The notes: generated by a model from the sequence alone, not told the origin. 64,000 bases of DNA from Limnanthes douglasii subsp. nivea (GCA_036936605.1 JAUPFV010000005.1:2903670-2967669); one strand, 5' to 3'. Positions 35,070 to 46,899 are shown, numbered from the stretch's first letter. A program made the numbers and translations.

Positions 35070-36135
35070 TCAGCTCTTCAAATTATCCATACGCAATGAC
35101 TACAAATCATCGGTTTTTTTAGCGCGACACAATAACCTGTAAACCACACAAAATTACAAACTCAATTAAGAAACACACTCATAACTTTTATCGCAACACG
35201 TTTTAGTTAACCAATTCGACTACCTTTTGAAAAATTACGAAAGCTGGTTTTGATATAAAAAACATCGGGGTATTTTAAGATAAATGACCGACTGTAGTGG
35301 TTCATGTATTTTTTAACGCTCAATAATATTATTATATGTTTACAAAGTAAACTAAGAGTCGAGTCCTATCTAGAAGAGTGATAATTTAATTGTTGTGATG
35401 AAATTATAAAGTTGTTTATACAGCTCTTGCTACTTCTTTTAATCATTTTTGGATCGTGCTTCATTGTAAGTATAAGATTTAAGATTGACTGTGTAAAAAT
35501 AGTTTGTCAAGATCATTTAAAAATGCAAAATATTTGGAATTGTTCATCGATGCCATCCATTATTAATAGGTCGTGAGTTAATAAATTACAAAACCCACTT
35601 GCCATAATATTTTAAAATAATTATATAAACATTACTTGTCAGCCATAACTGGGTATTACCAAACAGGAAAAAGAACCTTAAAATAAATATTTTCAAATTT
35701 CAAATAATTTAATCACAATCCGTGAGTACTTCAATGATTAAAAACGTTAAACACTATATCTTTTTATAACTAAAATTTGACTATTCTGCAATTGAGTTAT
35801 AAAATCATACTCCAAACCAATCGTGCAGATATTAATAGAAAATAATAATAAAAAAATCAATTTTTAGATACTCAATTTTAAAAGACAAGCTTCCAAATGT
35901 TCAAAGATCAAAATTTTAGATTTTAACGATAACTAAAAATATTCAACTCAGGAATTCAATTTCAAAAGAATTTATAAACCAACATCACCGGATAAAAAAT
36001 GCTAACATATTCTTTTATCTTATAAACCTATATAACCAACCAGTCAACAACACAGCTAAATCATGTGTAGACACGTTCAGATTTTGCTTCAATTTTTTTT
36101 ATTGATATTAAAGGCTTCATTCATTAAAATATATG
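35070..36135. other. upstream flank of gene 3, no gene seen
   Basis: It is identical to unit I up to 35821, then diverged. It ends at the gypsy target site ATATG (36136-36140). Confidence 0.6.
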
Positions 36136-36140
36136 ATATG

Positions 36141-36436
36141 TGGTGAGAATAGAAATTGGATTGAGAAGAGTGAGAATATTGACTAAGAATCAGCAGAGAT
36201 TTTAGATGGTGAATATAATCTTTCTCCTCTAATTATTTCATAGGTGTAATCAGCCTCCTCGACCTCTTTAAATAGGCCTAGTGAGTTAGTTACAAATTCG
36301 GTTACATAAGAGATTTATTTACAGTTCAGTCCCTATTCTTCTTATAAAACTTTAATCTTATTCTATATTAATAGAACTTATCGTTCAAGTCCTTATTAAT
36401 TACATTTAAGTCCCTTATGAATATATTTCCTTATCA
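36141..36436 (-). repeat. 3' LTR of gypsy element
   Basis: In element orientation it begins TGATAAGGAAATATATTC and ends CTCACCA. CCTATTTAAAGAGG (about 36263-36276) is a plausible LTR TATA box. A GGGGGC-containing purine-rich tract (36437-36450 on the minus strand) precedes it as polypurine tract. Confidence 0.95.
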
Positions 36437-36759
36437 GTAGCCCCCTTAGTTCTTATAAAGACAATTTTATAAGAACTATTCAGTCTTCGAACATTACTCA
36501 AAGTGAATAAAACTTCTTTCATCTAGCCCCTTTATCATGACTGAGCCAAGTGACTTGCAACTTCACTTCGAATATAAGAATGAGTGCAAATAAGCTCCCC
36601 AATCGCTTCGAATCTACCAACTAGAGATATAACTCTATTTCGACCTCGAATCTCCTGTCTTTAGCATTTTTCAACTAACGTACCCCTACTTGAAAGATTG
36701 ATTGGACCCTTCTTGATAGGTCTATGACACAGCAAGTTTTTCCCACGTTTGTACTCCAC

Positions 36760-36827
36760 CCAATGAGAACAGTTCACTGGTTTTGCCTCTTCAAATTCTC
36801 AACGTCATCTTTTCCCAAGTATAAATA
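36760..36827 (+). promoter_or_regulatory. promoter of the antisense gene (CCAAT and TATA boxes)
   Basis: CCAAT lies at 36760-36764 and TATAAATA at 36820-36827. A start near 36850 would give a leader of about 135 nt, rich in C and T, before the ATG at 36985. It sits inside the element, facing away from the 3' LTR, opposite to gag-pol. Confidence 0.65.
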
Positions 36828-36984
36828 CTTAGCTCCATCTTACTAAGAACTTTTTAGAAAAATCATCGTTTCTAAGCTATCTTCATCTCGTTCTTCTTCA
36901 ACCTTAAACCTCATTAGCTACCTTCCCCAGAAACATCAATTTCTTCAGTCACAAAAAACCATTTCCCAGATCAACGTCTATTGT

Positions 36985-39795
36985 ATGAGAAGATATCCCA
37001 AATACAAAAGATCTAAACCCAAAAAACCAAGAAAACCAAAGAAATCTCTCTTCCCTGGTCCTAGCAATCAAGTGTTTGGCGCTTACGACTATCTCTGTAT
37101 TGGAGAAAGAGCTGAGGAATACAGAGCTGCTGGGTTAATCTACAACGGTCCTCGCTTCTCCTCTACCACCTTCAAATACGGTAACTTCAATTCCAACCTT
37201 GTTAATTCATCTTCGCCCCTAGCATCAAACCCAGAATCTAGCCAGCAATCTTCTCCTCGTCGAAATCAATCCATTTCTCCATCATTAAGACCACATCGAA
37301 AATCTAAGTCTGTCAATTCTGACAAACCTCCAACTCCTAAAAAACTACAACCCAAATCACATATCCTACAATCTGAAGCAGTTAAAGTTAAATTTCGCAA
37401 AAAACCAACCTTCCTAGCAATGGGTGACGATGCAGAAACCTCCTCTCCTCCCCCACAAGAAGTGGTTGACGTTACACCAGAAAATAGTCAACCAGTTCTT
37501 ATGGAAAACGAAAAACAATCCCAAACTGAGACTCAAACTCGAAGTCTTCGCGATGAAGCTACTGATGAAGAAAATGATAAGGAAAATGATTCTGAAGCCA
37601 CTGAATCCAATGCCGAAGCCGAATCCGAGGCGGAAGAAGAAGTAATCCCTTCAAGGAATATTCGAGGAAAGAAAGCTACCCTCCCCGAAGATGTTGCCGC
37701 CTTGGTTCAGGAAAACCTAAAACCACTTTGTCCTTGGTACATTCTAGCCCTAAAAAATGTACCCTATACTTACTACCCCGAATCAGAGAAAGAACTTAAG
37801 AAACTATGGGGATTAACAGACAACATCGTTCTTCGTCTACCAGTAGAAGGAGAAACACCTTTGAGTTGTCAGAAAAACGAATTGGTAGTTTACCCTGAAC
37901 TTTTCAACTGGGGACTTCGATTTCCTCTCGATCCAATGATTGTAAAGTACTTCGAAATTCTTGGGTTGTGCCCAACACAAGTCACTCCAAACCAACTGTT
38001 CACTTTATTCTCCGTTATTATGGTGTCGAGGCTAGGAAGCATCCCCCTCGAAATAGAGGACTTCATCTCACTGACCAAAATCTCAAATGGGCCAGTTTTA
38101 CCATTCTACTACCTAACTTTAGAGGATGATCTGAAGATTATCGATGACCTCCTTGAGGCTGACAAGTTTTGGAAGCAAAGTTTTGTTTTTTTATCAGGAG
38201 CTTGGGAAAATGGTAAAGAAATTTCCGATGACAACCCCTCAAAATTTACTCTCATCTGGAGAGATAACAGTAAGTAAATCATTGTTATTATTGTTAATAT
38301 TTTCTTCCCAACTTATTAAGCCTAGTCAAACTAACCAAGCATACTTATCTAATTGTATACTTTTTTCCCAGAAATTCCGAGGCGATTCAAAAGTCGTCGG
38401 AAGACTGCAAAGACCATCTTCACGAGAATGGCTGAATGGGCTGAGAAAGCCTGGGGAAATGGCTTTCACTCAGCCTTTCAACCAATCAACTTCGTCAACA
38501 GCCATCTCTGGCGCATAACCTTGGGAGCTGACTTCCCTGAAGACCCAATGCTCCCCCCAGATCCCATTGAAACGGTCAAAAGAATACTCACACCAGATGG
38601 GAAAACTTACCTTCCCACCACGAACCGATCTGACAGTCACTTGCCACTAAAAAAGAAGGGAAAGTTGGCCCTCAAAAAGTCCAACACAAGTAAGCCTAAC
38701 CCTTCTAAAAATTCGAAGCCTACAGGGAAACGAAAAGCGCCTGCATCTCAACTTCCTCCAATATCTGAAGAAGGCGAACATGTCCTTAAAAGGAAAAAGA
38801 AAGAAGATAATGCTTCAAAGAAGAAAAAGGACAAGTCCACTACCCCGAGGAGTAAGAAAAAGAACGAAGCTGAAATGCTCGAAGAGGTATTGGCTTCCGA
38901 GGTCCATGAGAAAACCTTTATTGAAGAAAATCCTCAAGGGGGATTGGCACTAGGAGATAGCCAGGAAAATGAATATCTTAACCTCGAAGATTTCAACTCG
39001 AGTGGGGATTTTATAGTCACCGGTGAAGATTCTCAGCCTACCAACACCATTCAATCATCTTCTACCGGGGCTGCCATAACTTCAAAATCTAACACAATTA
39101 TTCCTGTCCATCATCGCCCATCAAACTTGCCCAACCTTGACAGATCCGATGAGGTAACTTCAATCCTTCGACCTTTTACTAACTTAGGTGCTGCAGCCAA
39201 AAAATTGTGTGAAGAAGTAAACAATTCACATACACAATTAGAGCTCATTGCACAAGAATTAATCAAGAGCAAAAAGGAAAAAGAATCTGAAAAAGCTTCG
39301 AAAGATGAAGCACTTCAAAATTTCGAGGCTGAGAAAAGAAAAATTCTTAAAGAGCATAAAGAAAAAATCGAAGCTTTGAAGACTTCTCATCGTGTGGCTC
39401 TTGAAAATATAAATTCTCAACATTCTACTGCCATTTCTAAGGAAAAGAAAAAATCTACCGATGCTGAAGAACTTGTTAAGAAAACTCAAGAAAGCCTGGA
39501 AAATTGTCAAACTCAATTGACTACGCTTCAAACAGGATTCGAGCAGGAAAAGAAGGACGCCATCAAGAAAGCCGAAGCTGCTGTTGGTTCTGTGATGCTT
39601 GATGGTATCAAGAAGGCTCAAACCCAAACAGCTATCAATCTTCTTCGAGAAATCCATGCCGCCTATCTAAGGTTAAATTTAACAGAATTTTGGAAACAAG
39701 TTCCAGAGGAAGATCGCCCAAAGGAAGCATTCGAGGTTGCATCAAGCTCCTCAGAAGAAGATGACGTTTCTGAAGGGTCATCGGAAGACGACTAA
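36985..39795 (+). CDS. antisense gene of the gypsy element, spliced, 902 aa
   Basis: Exon 1 (36985-38269) and exon 2 (38372-39795) join across a 102-bp intron with donor GTAAGT and acceptor TTTTTTCCCAG. The phase is kept (1285+1424 nt = 903 codons) and the stop near the exon 1 end is avoided. The product has a Lys/Pro-rich N-terminus, then an acidic segment (about 190-220). A middle domain follows around residues 285-350 (LFNWGLRFPLDP, YFEILGLCPTQVTPNQL) that resembles the 'putative gypsy type transposon' family PF04195. Exon 2 adds FTRMAEWAEKAW, a Lys-rich region, a long coiled coil (about 720-860) and an acidic Ser/Glu tail. Tat elements are known to carry antisense genes of unknown role. 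Here it is fully open, unlike gag-pol. Confidence 0.82.
38270..38371 (+). other. intron of the antisense gene
   Basis: The 102-bp, T-rich intron has GTAAGT at 38270-38275 and a strong pyrimidine tract before AG at 38370-38371. Splicing restores one frame across two otherwise separate open frames. Confidence 0.8.
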
Positions 39796-39927
39796 TCAGT
39801 AGATTATATATGTCATGTGTTTGTTGTTGTTGTTTTGTGTGTGTTTATATTAAGTAGTTTTCTCCTTTTTGTAAGCTTCAAGCTTTATCCGATGAAACAA
39901 GCAACTATCTTAATATCTCAAAGTTCT

Positions 39928-40062
39928 GGTGCACTTATAAAACGTGGCACTCCAAAATTTGATGCGCTCATAAAACGTGGCACCTCGAAAATTCGGTGCA
40001 CTCATAAAACGTGGCACCTCGAAAATTCGGTGCACTCATAAAACGTGGCACCTCGAAATAGG
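39928..40062 (+). repeat. 33-34 bp tandem repeat, four copies
   Basis: Units run GGTGCACTCATAAAACGTGG then CACCTCGAAAATTC. They lie between the end of the antisense gene (39795) and the end of integrase (40292), where the two converge. Tandem repeats in this part of Tat elements are known. Confidence 0.9.
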
Positions 40063-40291
40063 TTGTTTCTTCAAAGCTATTGCTTTGGAAAATTACTCTT
40101 GGTCAACTTTCAAAGATGATCAGTCTTTACCAAGTTACCAAAATAACAAATCATTCATCATATTAAACAACCAATGACCAAAAGAAATTTCATTATGAAA
40201 TTCAATTTTAACCAGACACCTCATTAAAACATTTCTGGGCCAACAGATAAGGAAAGAGTATGTCTGTCTTGCAAAAATTCTAAGTTCGATT

Positions 40292-41960
40292 TTATTCACA
40301 ATACAATTTCAAATGTTCTATATTCCAAGGGTGTTTAAGCATCCTCCCCTCACCATCAGACAACCTATATGACCCTGGCTTGACCTTCATTTTGACTTCA
40401 TAAGGACCCTCCAAATTCGGAGCCAATTTTCCGAGGTGTTTATCCTTGGTGTGAAGAAATACTTTTCGCAACACTTTATCACCAACTTTGAATTCCCTCT
40501 TCTTAACTTTAGCATCGTACCTGCTTCTCATTAAGGTTTGATAATGAACCACATTCAAATGTGCTTTGACCCTCTTTTCCTCTAACAAATCAAGCTCAAT
40601 CCTTCTAGCTTCATAATTATCTACTTCGGAATAACACAACAGCCTATAGGAAGGTAATGTAGATTCAGCAGGGCATACAGCATCCATTCCATACACCAAA
40701 GAAAAAAGAGTCTCTTTTGTGGCCTCTCTAGGAGTTGTACGATATGCCCACAACACCTCTTGAAGATAATTTGGCCATTTCCCCGCTGCTCCCGCCAATT
40801 TTTTTTTTCAAACCCTCCAAAATAGATCTATTTGTAACTTCCACTTGCCCATTTGCTTGTGGATGGAAGAGAGTAGAAAAGCATTGCTGTATTCCTTTCG
40901 AGGAGCAAAAAGAGTCCATTTCCTTGTTATTAAATTGGGGACCGTTGTCTGTTGTTATCTTTCGAGGAACTCCAAAACGGTAGCAGATGTTACTTAGAAT
41001 AAACTTGATCACATCCTTAGCTTTTGTTCCAGCTAAAGGCTCTGCTTCTGCCCACTTCGAAAAATAATCAACTGCGACAATAATCATCTGTCTTCCACCT
41101 GAAGCCATAGGCAATGGTCCCACTAAATCAATCCCCCATCTATCAAAAGGAACCGCCTCAGAGATTATCATTAGAGGTGTCGCTGGTTTATGTATCAAAT
41201 GTGCATACCTTTGACAAGTATCACAACTTCGAACTAATAACTTGGCATCCTGCAATATAGTAGGCCAATAATATCCTGCCAACAATACCCTACGTGTTAA
41301 AGCTTTGAAACCACAATGAGCTGATCCATCTCCATCATGTAATTCAGATAGAATGTTTTGAGATTCTTGCTTACTCAAACATCGTAATAAAGGCCTCGAC
41401 ACAGACCTCTTATACAATACCCCATCCAACACCACATAACCAAGAGCTTTATTCCTTATTTTCTTGAGCAAGTGCTTATCAAGAGGTAGTATTCCCTTTG
41501 TAAGAAAATTTAACAAGTCAGTTCTCCAATCACCCCGAATGCGCGTCGAATCATTTACTACCTCCTCAACAAATTCACATTGCTCAGAGCTTGATATAAT
41601 CGAAGGCAGTGGTTGTGTCACGATCCATGTATATTCTTCAGAGTAAGCCATTGTTTCTAAAGAATCAGCCATTGTGTTATTTCCTCTTCGAATATGCTCC
41701 ACCTCGACATTTTCAAATTGTGCCATCATACTTCGAAGTTCTTGCAAATACAAAACTAAACGGTCTTTTTTAGCTTCTGATATTCCTTTAACATGGTTAA
41801 CTACTAACTGCGAATCTGTTTCTAAGTGCACAAATATTGCTCCACAAATTTTTGTTAACCGCAATCCTGCTAGCACTGCTTCATATTTAGCTTCATTATT
41901 CGAAGCATGAAATCCAAATCTTATAGCTTGAAACATATACTCCCCTGTCGGTGCCACCAA
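40292..41960 (-). pseudogene. gypsy second RNase H and integrase, frameshifted
   Basis: From 41960 down, the frame shows the archaeal-type RNase H (NNEAKYEAVLAGLRL, ETDSQLVVNHVKG, EHIRRGNNTMAD). It then shows the integrase zinc region (HDGDGSAHCG...CDTCQR) and catalytic core with Asp in GIDLVGPLP, Asp in TDNGPQF and Glu in NGQVEVTNRS. A run of ten T (A on the coding strand) at 40799-40808 breaks the frame. The C-terminal part continues in another frame from about 40798 (WPNYLQEVLWAYRTTPREA ... GPYEVKM) to the stop at 40292. Integrase inserts the cDNA. The frame break removes the C-terminal domain unless the homopolymer length is a read error. Confidence 0.88.
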
Positions 41961-42005
41961 TTCTACCCCCGCACTCGACCCTTTATTACTAGATCCTCCA
42001 TCAGT

Positions 42006-43586
42006 TCATACCGTCCACACCGGATTCGTGTGTATTTTTTCATCTTCTTTCTCTTCGGATCTACTCGAATGAAACTCAAAAAAGAAATCTCCTAAGGCCT
42101 GAGCTTTGACAGCCGTTCGTGGAGAGAATAACACATCGAAATCTCCCAATTCTACAGACCACTTAGTCATTCTCCCTGAAATATCTGGCTTTTGCAATAC
42201 ATTTTTCAATGGATAAGAAGTTCGAACCACAATCATATGTGCCTGGAAGTAAGGACGCATTTTTCTCGCTGCCACAACTATACACAACGCCAATTTTTCG
42301 AGCTTTAAGTAACGTTTTTCAGCATCAACCAAACTTTTACTGACATAATAGACGGGCTTCGAAACTCCCGTATCTTCGCTAATCAGAACTGCACTCACTG
42401 CATAATCCGATACTGCTACATACAAAAATAGTTGCTCACCTTCTCGAGGCTTTGATAATATTTCAGGAGAGGACAAAATATTTTTGATCTTAATAAAAGC
42501 TTCTTCACAATCCGAAGTCCACTCAAAATTATTCGGTCGACGCAACACCTGGAAAAAAGGCAAACATTTATCTGAAAAACGAGAAATGAATCTGTTCAGA
42601 GCTGCTAACCTGCCTGTTAACATTTGCACTTCTTTGATATTCCGAGGTGAAGACATTGGTATCAAAGCCCTCAACTGTTCTGGATCCACTTCAATTCCTC
42701 TTTCACTTATCACATACCCCAGAAACTTACCAGATCGAACTCCAAATGTACATTTTTCTGGGTTCAACTTCAACTGTATTGCTCTAAGATTCAGAAACCT
42801 CTCTTCTAAATCATCAATATGATCATCATCACTTTTGCTCTTAACAAGCATATCATCGATGTATACTTCGATATTCCTCCCTATTTGTGAAGCAAACGCC
42901 TTATTCATCAACCTTTGATATGTAGACCCAGCATTTTTCAATCCAAACGGCATCACTCTATAACAATGTAAACCTCGATCAGTGATAAGAGTTGTGCTTT
43001 CTTCATCCTCTGGATTCATTCGAATTTGATTATATCTTGAAAATGCATCCATAAATGTTAGAATTTTGTTTCCAGAAGTAGAATCCACTAATTGATCAAT
43101 TCGAGGTACTGGAAAAGGATCCTTTGGGCAGGCTCTGTTTAAATCTGTGAAGTCTACACACATTCTCCATTTTCCATTCTTCTTTTTCACCACTACAGGA
43201 TTAACTGTCCACTTCGGATATTTGGACTCCCGAATATGCCCCATTTTATACAATCTATCTACTTCAGCAATTATGGCCTCAGATTTTTCCAACGAAAAAG
43301 CTCTCCTTTTTTGTATTATCGGCTTGATTTTCGAATCCACAGCCAAACTATGACATATAATATCAATTGGGACCCCCACTACATCCTCAAACCTCCAAGC
43401 AAACACATCCAAGTTTTTAGACAAAAAATTCAATAACCTTTCTCGCACTGATAAAGACAGTAAAGTCCCAATTCGAAGTACTCTGTTATTATTGAAAACG
43501 TATTCTTCTATTTCTTCACTTACCAGCACAGAACTCGGGGTTGACCTCGGATCATCAATTCCCTCATCTATACTACTAGAAGGCAA
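42006..43586 (-). pseudogene. gypsy reverse transcriptase and RNase H (526 aa to TGA)
   Basis: RT motifs are complete: WRMCVDFTDLNRACPKDPFP (140-159), FMDAFSRYNQI (178-188), VMPFGLKNAGSTYQ and the catalytic YIDDM (242-246). RNase H follows (LFLYVAVSDYAVSAVLI, YLKLEKLALCIVVAARK). The frame stops at TGA 42008-42006, directly in front of TDGGSSNKGS, the start of the second RNase H, which continues in the same frame. Without this single codon, RT through integrase would be one frame. It starts 11 bases after the protease stop in a different frame, so pol may normally be reached by a frameshift, or an indel may have occurred here. Confidence 0.9.
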
Positions 43587-43597
43587 CCCCCAAACTG

Positions 43598-44758
43598 CTA
43601 TTTCTCCATTGGATCATCGGTACTTTTATCACGTAGTCTAAACGCAGCAGCGTCACACTCTCTAGCCACTTTTTGATCACTTCGAACTACACCGATTCGA
43701 TCCCCGACTACATATTTCAAACATTGATGAACTGTAGAAACTATAGCGTACATTTTTGCCAGCCATGACCTTCCAAAGATAGCATTGTAGCTCGACGGAC
43801 AATCTACCACCATAAAAAGTACTTGCACTTTCTTTTTAAAGCCCTTTCCCAGAGAAATTTCACCTTCAAACTCCCCTACTACATTCGCTGTTGCACCAGT
43901 AAACCCAATTATAGTTCTTTCTGACCTTTCTATCCGAGGCGGAGCGTTTAATCTATCATATGTTGATTTAAACAACACATTAGCAGAACTTCCAGTATCA
44001 ATCAATACTCGTCGAATTTCTACCCCACACACTTCTGCTCCAATGACCACTGCATCTTCATGTGGTCCTGTAATTCCTCTCAAATCATCCCCATCGAAAA
44101 TTATAAATGGGACATTCTTCTTATTGTATAGATGTGCTGATGCTCCTCCTTCAATTTGATGCGTCAAATTTACTATATGTCTTTTCCTCGAATTATTAGT
44201 ATCATTAGTCATTGAGTCTCCCCCAAATATTGCCAATGACTCAAAGAACGCACATAAATCTCGAACACGTCCCTTACACATCGGCTCATCAACTGACATC
44301 AACAACAATCGACTAGGGTCTGGGTCGACATATTCCGAAGCCACATCAAATTCATCATCTGCAGCATCTAAAATCATCAATGCAGTTTCCTGCTTAGAGT
44401 TAGGATTACTAACCTTTTGAGTTATAGCTTTAGTGTTCCTTTTGACATACTCGAACAATTTTCCATTCTCTATCAAAATCTGAATTTCCTTCTTCAAAGC
44501 AATACAATCATTTGTATCATGCCCAATATCATCATGATACCTACAGAACCTGTTATTGCGTTCCTCTCTTGGCCTATTAATCGCTGCCGGCTTTCTAAAA
44601 TTTACTGTTCCCTTAGTTTTCTCATATATCGATGCCACATTTTCAGTCAAATCCGCATAATATTCTGGTTTTACCCACACATTCGATATTGGTCTGAATT
44701 GGTATTGATTACTAAAATTGTGATGATTAGAACCCCCTTGGTATGAGTTCGAACCTCC
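43598..44758 (-). pseudogene. gypsy gag C-terminus and aspartic protease
   Basis: The piece follows the TGA at 44761-44759 in the same frame as gag. It contains a Tat-type zinc-knuckle variant (CRYHDDIGHDTNDC) and a retropepsin with catalytic LIDTGSSANVLF. The flap-like TGATANVVGEFEGEIS and the conserved CPSSYNAIFGRSWL follow. The protease looks intact in itself. It ends at 43598. Confidence 0.88.
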
Positions 44759-46018
44759 TCAGTTGGAAACATTTTGACTACCCCTCGCCCATGACGAGTT
44801 ATTATTCGAAGCGTTCACTTGATTATTTCCCACTTGACTATTCCCTTTCTGAATAATACTATTTCCTCCTCGAACTCGAGTAGACTCTTCGACTTTGATC
44901 TGATCTTCAACCTGAGCCATGAGAGCTCCAAACGTTAATGCCCTACGCCTTGTTGTTTCATCAGCTAAATCTCCTGGCAACAATCCTTGTCGGAACGCTG
45001 CCATAGCCACCACTTCCTCACAATCATCTAATCCTGCTTTTGTTGACACAAATATTTTAGTATAATCCTTCAACTTTTCTCCCACAGCTTGCTTACATTG
45101 TATTATCGTATCTCCGTTAGCTCTCATTTCTTTGCTTCCCACAAACTGTCTTCGAAAAGCTGTGTAAAAGCCTCTAAAATTTGCAATGGACTCCTTAGGA
45201 ATCTTGTTATACCATTTTAACGCAGTTCCTTTGAATGTATGAGAGAATGCCCTACAAACCAATTTATCATCATCCTCGAAATTAGTCATATAGTTCTTGA
45301 ATTGCTCTATATGATCATCTGGATCTTGAGTTCCATCAAACTTGTCAATTTTAGAAATGTCGAACCGCCTCGGAAGTGGTACAGATCTAATTGCACTAAT
45401 CAACGGTGAATCCCTCCAATCTACTCCTTGAACAAACTGGTCTTCGTTCCTCATTCCCACAGTAGCATACAAACTTGGTTCACCTTCAAATTTCCGAGGA
45501 GAATGCACTCGTCTTTCCTTCTTTTGCCTTCCTTCCTTATACATTTTAGCTGGCCAAAATTCATATCCTCCTTCTTTTGAATGACTTCAAAAATGCTTAT
45601 ACCTTGGCGTTTCATCTGATTCCGAATTTTCAAAATCTTCTTCTTCACTAGAATCTACATACCGTCGCTTCTGCAACTTTTCCTTTTTTGTCATTCCACT
45701 ATGCTCCCTCTTACGCTCAAAATGTATTTTACGTTGAACATCTTGAACATCGCCGACGTCATTCGACGGATCCAACTGATCATCTCGATTACCTCTTGCT
45801 ACTTCAGATCTAAGTCTAGCGCCATTATTATCTTGTTTCTTTTGAGCAAATTCATCAAGTTCTGCCACTTTTCTTATCAACTCATTCATTTTACCTTCAA
45901 AATCAAATTGGCTTGATCGAATTGGAACTGACTCACCTGCTTCTTTCTCTTGCAGATCAGATCTCAATGTCTCCAAAACCTTTCGAACAGGCGGATTATC
46001 TCCTTCCTCCGAATTCAT
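44759..46018 (-). pseudogene. gypsy gag, interrupted by TGA codons
   Basis: The ATG at 46018 lies about 110 bp after the primer site. The frame is broken at TGA 45589-45587, continues through SHSKEGGYEF, and ends at TGA 44761-44759. The capsid domain shows FDGTQDPDDHIEQFKNYM, FSHTFKGTALKWYNKIP, FRRQFVGSKEMRAN and FRQGLLPG, typical of the Retrotrans_gag family. All interruptions in this element's main frame are TGA. Confidence 0.88.
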
Positions 46019-46106
46019 CTCCGATCAACGAAAATATAAACGAAATGCTTAAAAAAAACGAAAAAATTCGAGACTCGATTTTTGATCTATCGATCAAGGT
46101 ATCTTC

Positions 46107-46126
46107 GACCCCTCTTTCTAGCGCCA
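46107..46126 (-). promoter_or_regulatory. gypsy primer-binding site
   Basis: Two bases after the 5' LTR end the minus strand reads TTGGCGCTAGAAAGAGGGG. The TGG start and position fit a tRNA primer site. I do not assign the tRNA. Confidence 0.75.
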
Positions 46127-46129
46127 ATT

Positions 46130-46426
46130 TGGTGAGAATAGAAATTGGATTGAGAAGATTGAGAATATTAACTAAGAATCAGCAGAGATATTTAGATGGT
46201 GAATATAATCTTTCTCCTCTAATTATTTCATAGGTGTAATCAGCCTCCTCGACCTCTTTAAATAGGCCCAGTGAGTTAGTTACAAATTCAGTTACATAAG
46301 AGATTTATTTACAGTTCAGTCCCTATTCTTCTTATAAAACTTTAATCTTATTCTATATTAATAGAACTTATCGTTCAAGTCCTTATTAATTACATTTAAG
46401 TCCCTTATGAATATATTTCCTTATCA
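46130..46426 (-). repeat. 5' LTR of gypsy element
   Basis: This 297-bp LTR is about 98.5% identical to 36141-36436 by eye. It is followed by target duplication ATATG (46427-46431). Confidence 0.95.
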
Positions 46427-46700
46427 ATATGAACAACCAAATATAATATTTCTCAGTATAAACCAAAATAGTAAAGCATAAAATTACAAAAATAAAATAT
46501 GTCAATCTAAAAAAAGAATAAAGCTATATAAAAACTTTGCATAGCGTAAATTTAACCGACATAATATTTTGCATTACACCATAGGCCATCAAACTACAAT
46601 TTATCTTTCTTTGTGGAGGCTTATTCTATTTCACTTTTTTTTCCAATTTTACTTCGCGAATATACCATGTACAAATTAAACATTCCAAAAATATTCATGA
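46427..46700. other. right flank of duplication unit II
   Basis: The stretch 46432-46665 matches 20340-20565. After that the sequence is single-copy in the window and is the original right border of the duplicated segment. Confidence 0.7.
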
Positions 46701-46899
46701 CATGCAAGACAAAATGGATATCCACCTTAAGTCCACAAATATCAAAGTACTAGACATACTGTCTTTTAATTGACATTATGTACAACACGAGTCATAAAGC
46801 AAATTTAGTTCTTTACTTTTATACATATTGTAGTGAACCAGAATATACGTGATGTAGAATAAAACAACAAATGAATTAACCAAGAGGCAAAGTATCACC

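Larger units (their letters stand above)
36141..46426 (-). mobile_element. Tat-type Ty3/gypsy LTR retrotransposon, nearly intact, with antisense gene
   Basis: The 10,286-bp element is flanked by the exact target duplication ATATG (36136-36140, 46427-46431). The LTRs (296 and 297 bp) differ at about four bases and one indel (about 1.5%), so insertion is recent. On the minus strand the order is gag, protease, RT, RNase H, a second archaeal-type RNase H, integrase. The second RNase H is a known hallmark of the Tat lineage. Gag-pol is broken by three in-frame TGA codons and one homopolymer frameshift. Between integrase and the 3' LTR lies a spliced plus-strand gene. The element split the right flank of duplication unit II, so it is younger than the duplication. 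Confidence 0.96.
20570..46665 (+). repeat. tandem duplication unit II, interrupted by a gypsy element
   Basis: This second unit starts at the junction of right-flank sequence with internal copia sequence (20570 aligns to 4616). Its right end is near 46665, where the flank continues with sequence absent from the 20570 junction. Without the gypsy insertion and one target copy it is about 15.8 kb. It contains Copia-2, the gutted gene 1', the MULE remnant with longer minisatellites, gene 3 and the matching hAT element. Confidence 0.92.

Noticed and set aside
42484..43436. Plus-strand open frames opposite RT (up to 112 codons)
   Set aside because: They are antisense shadows of the conserved RT reading frame, without promoter or motif.
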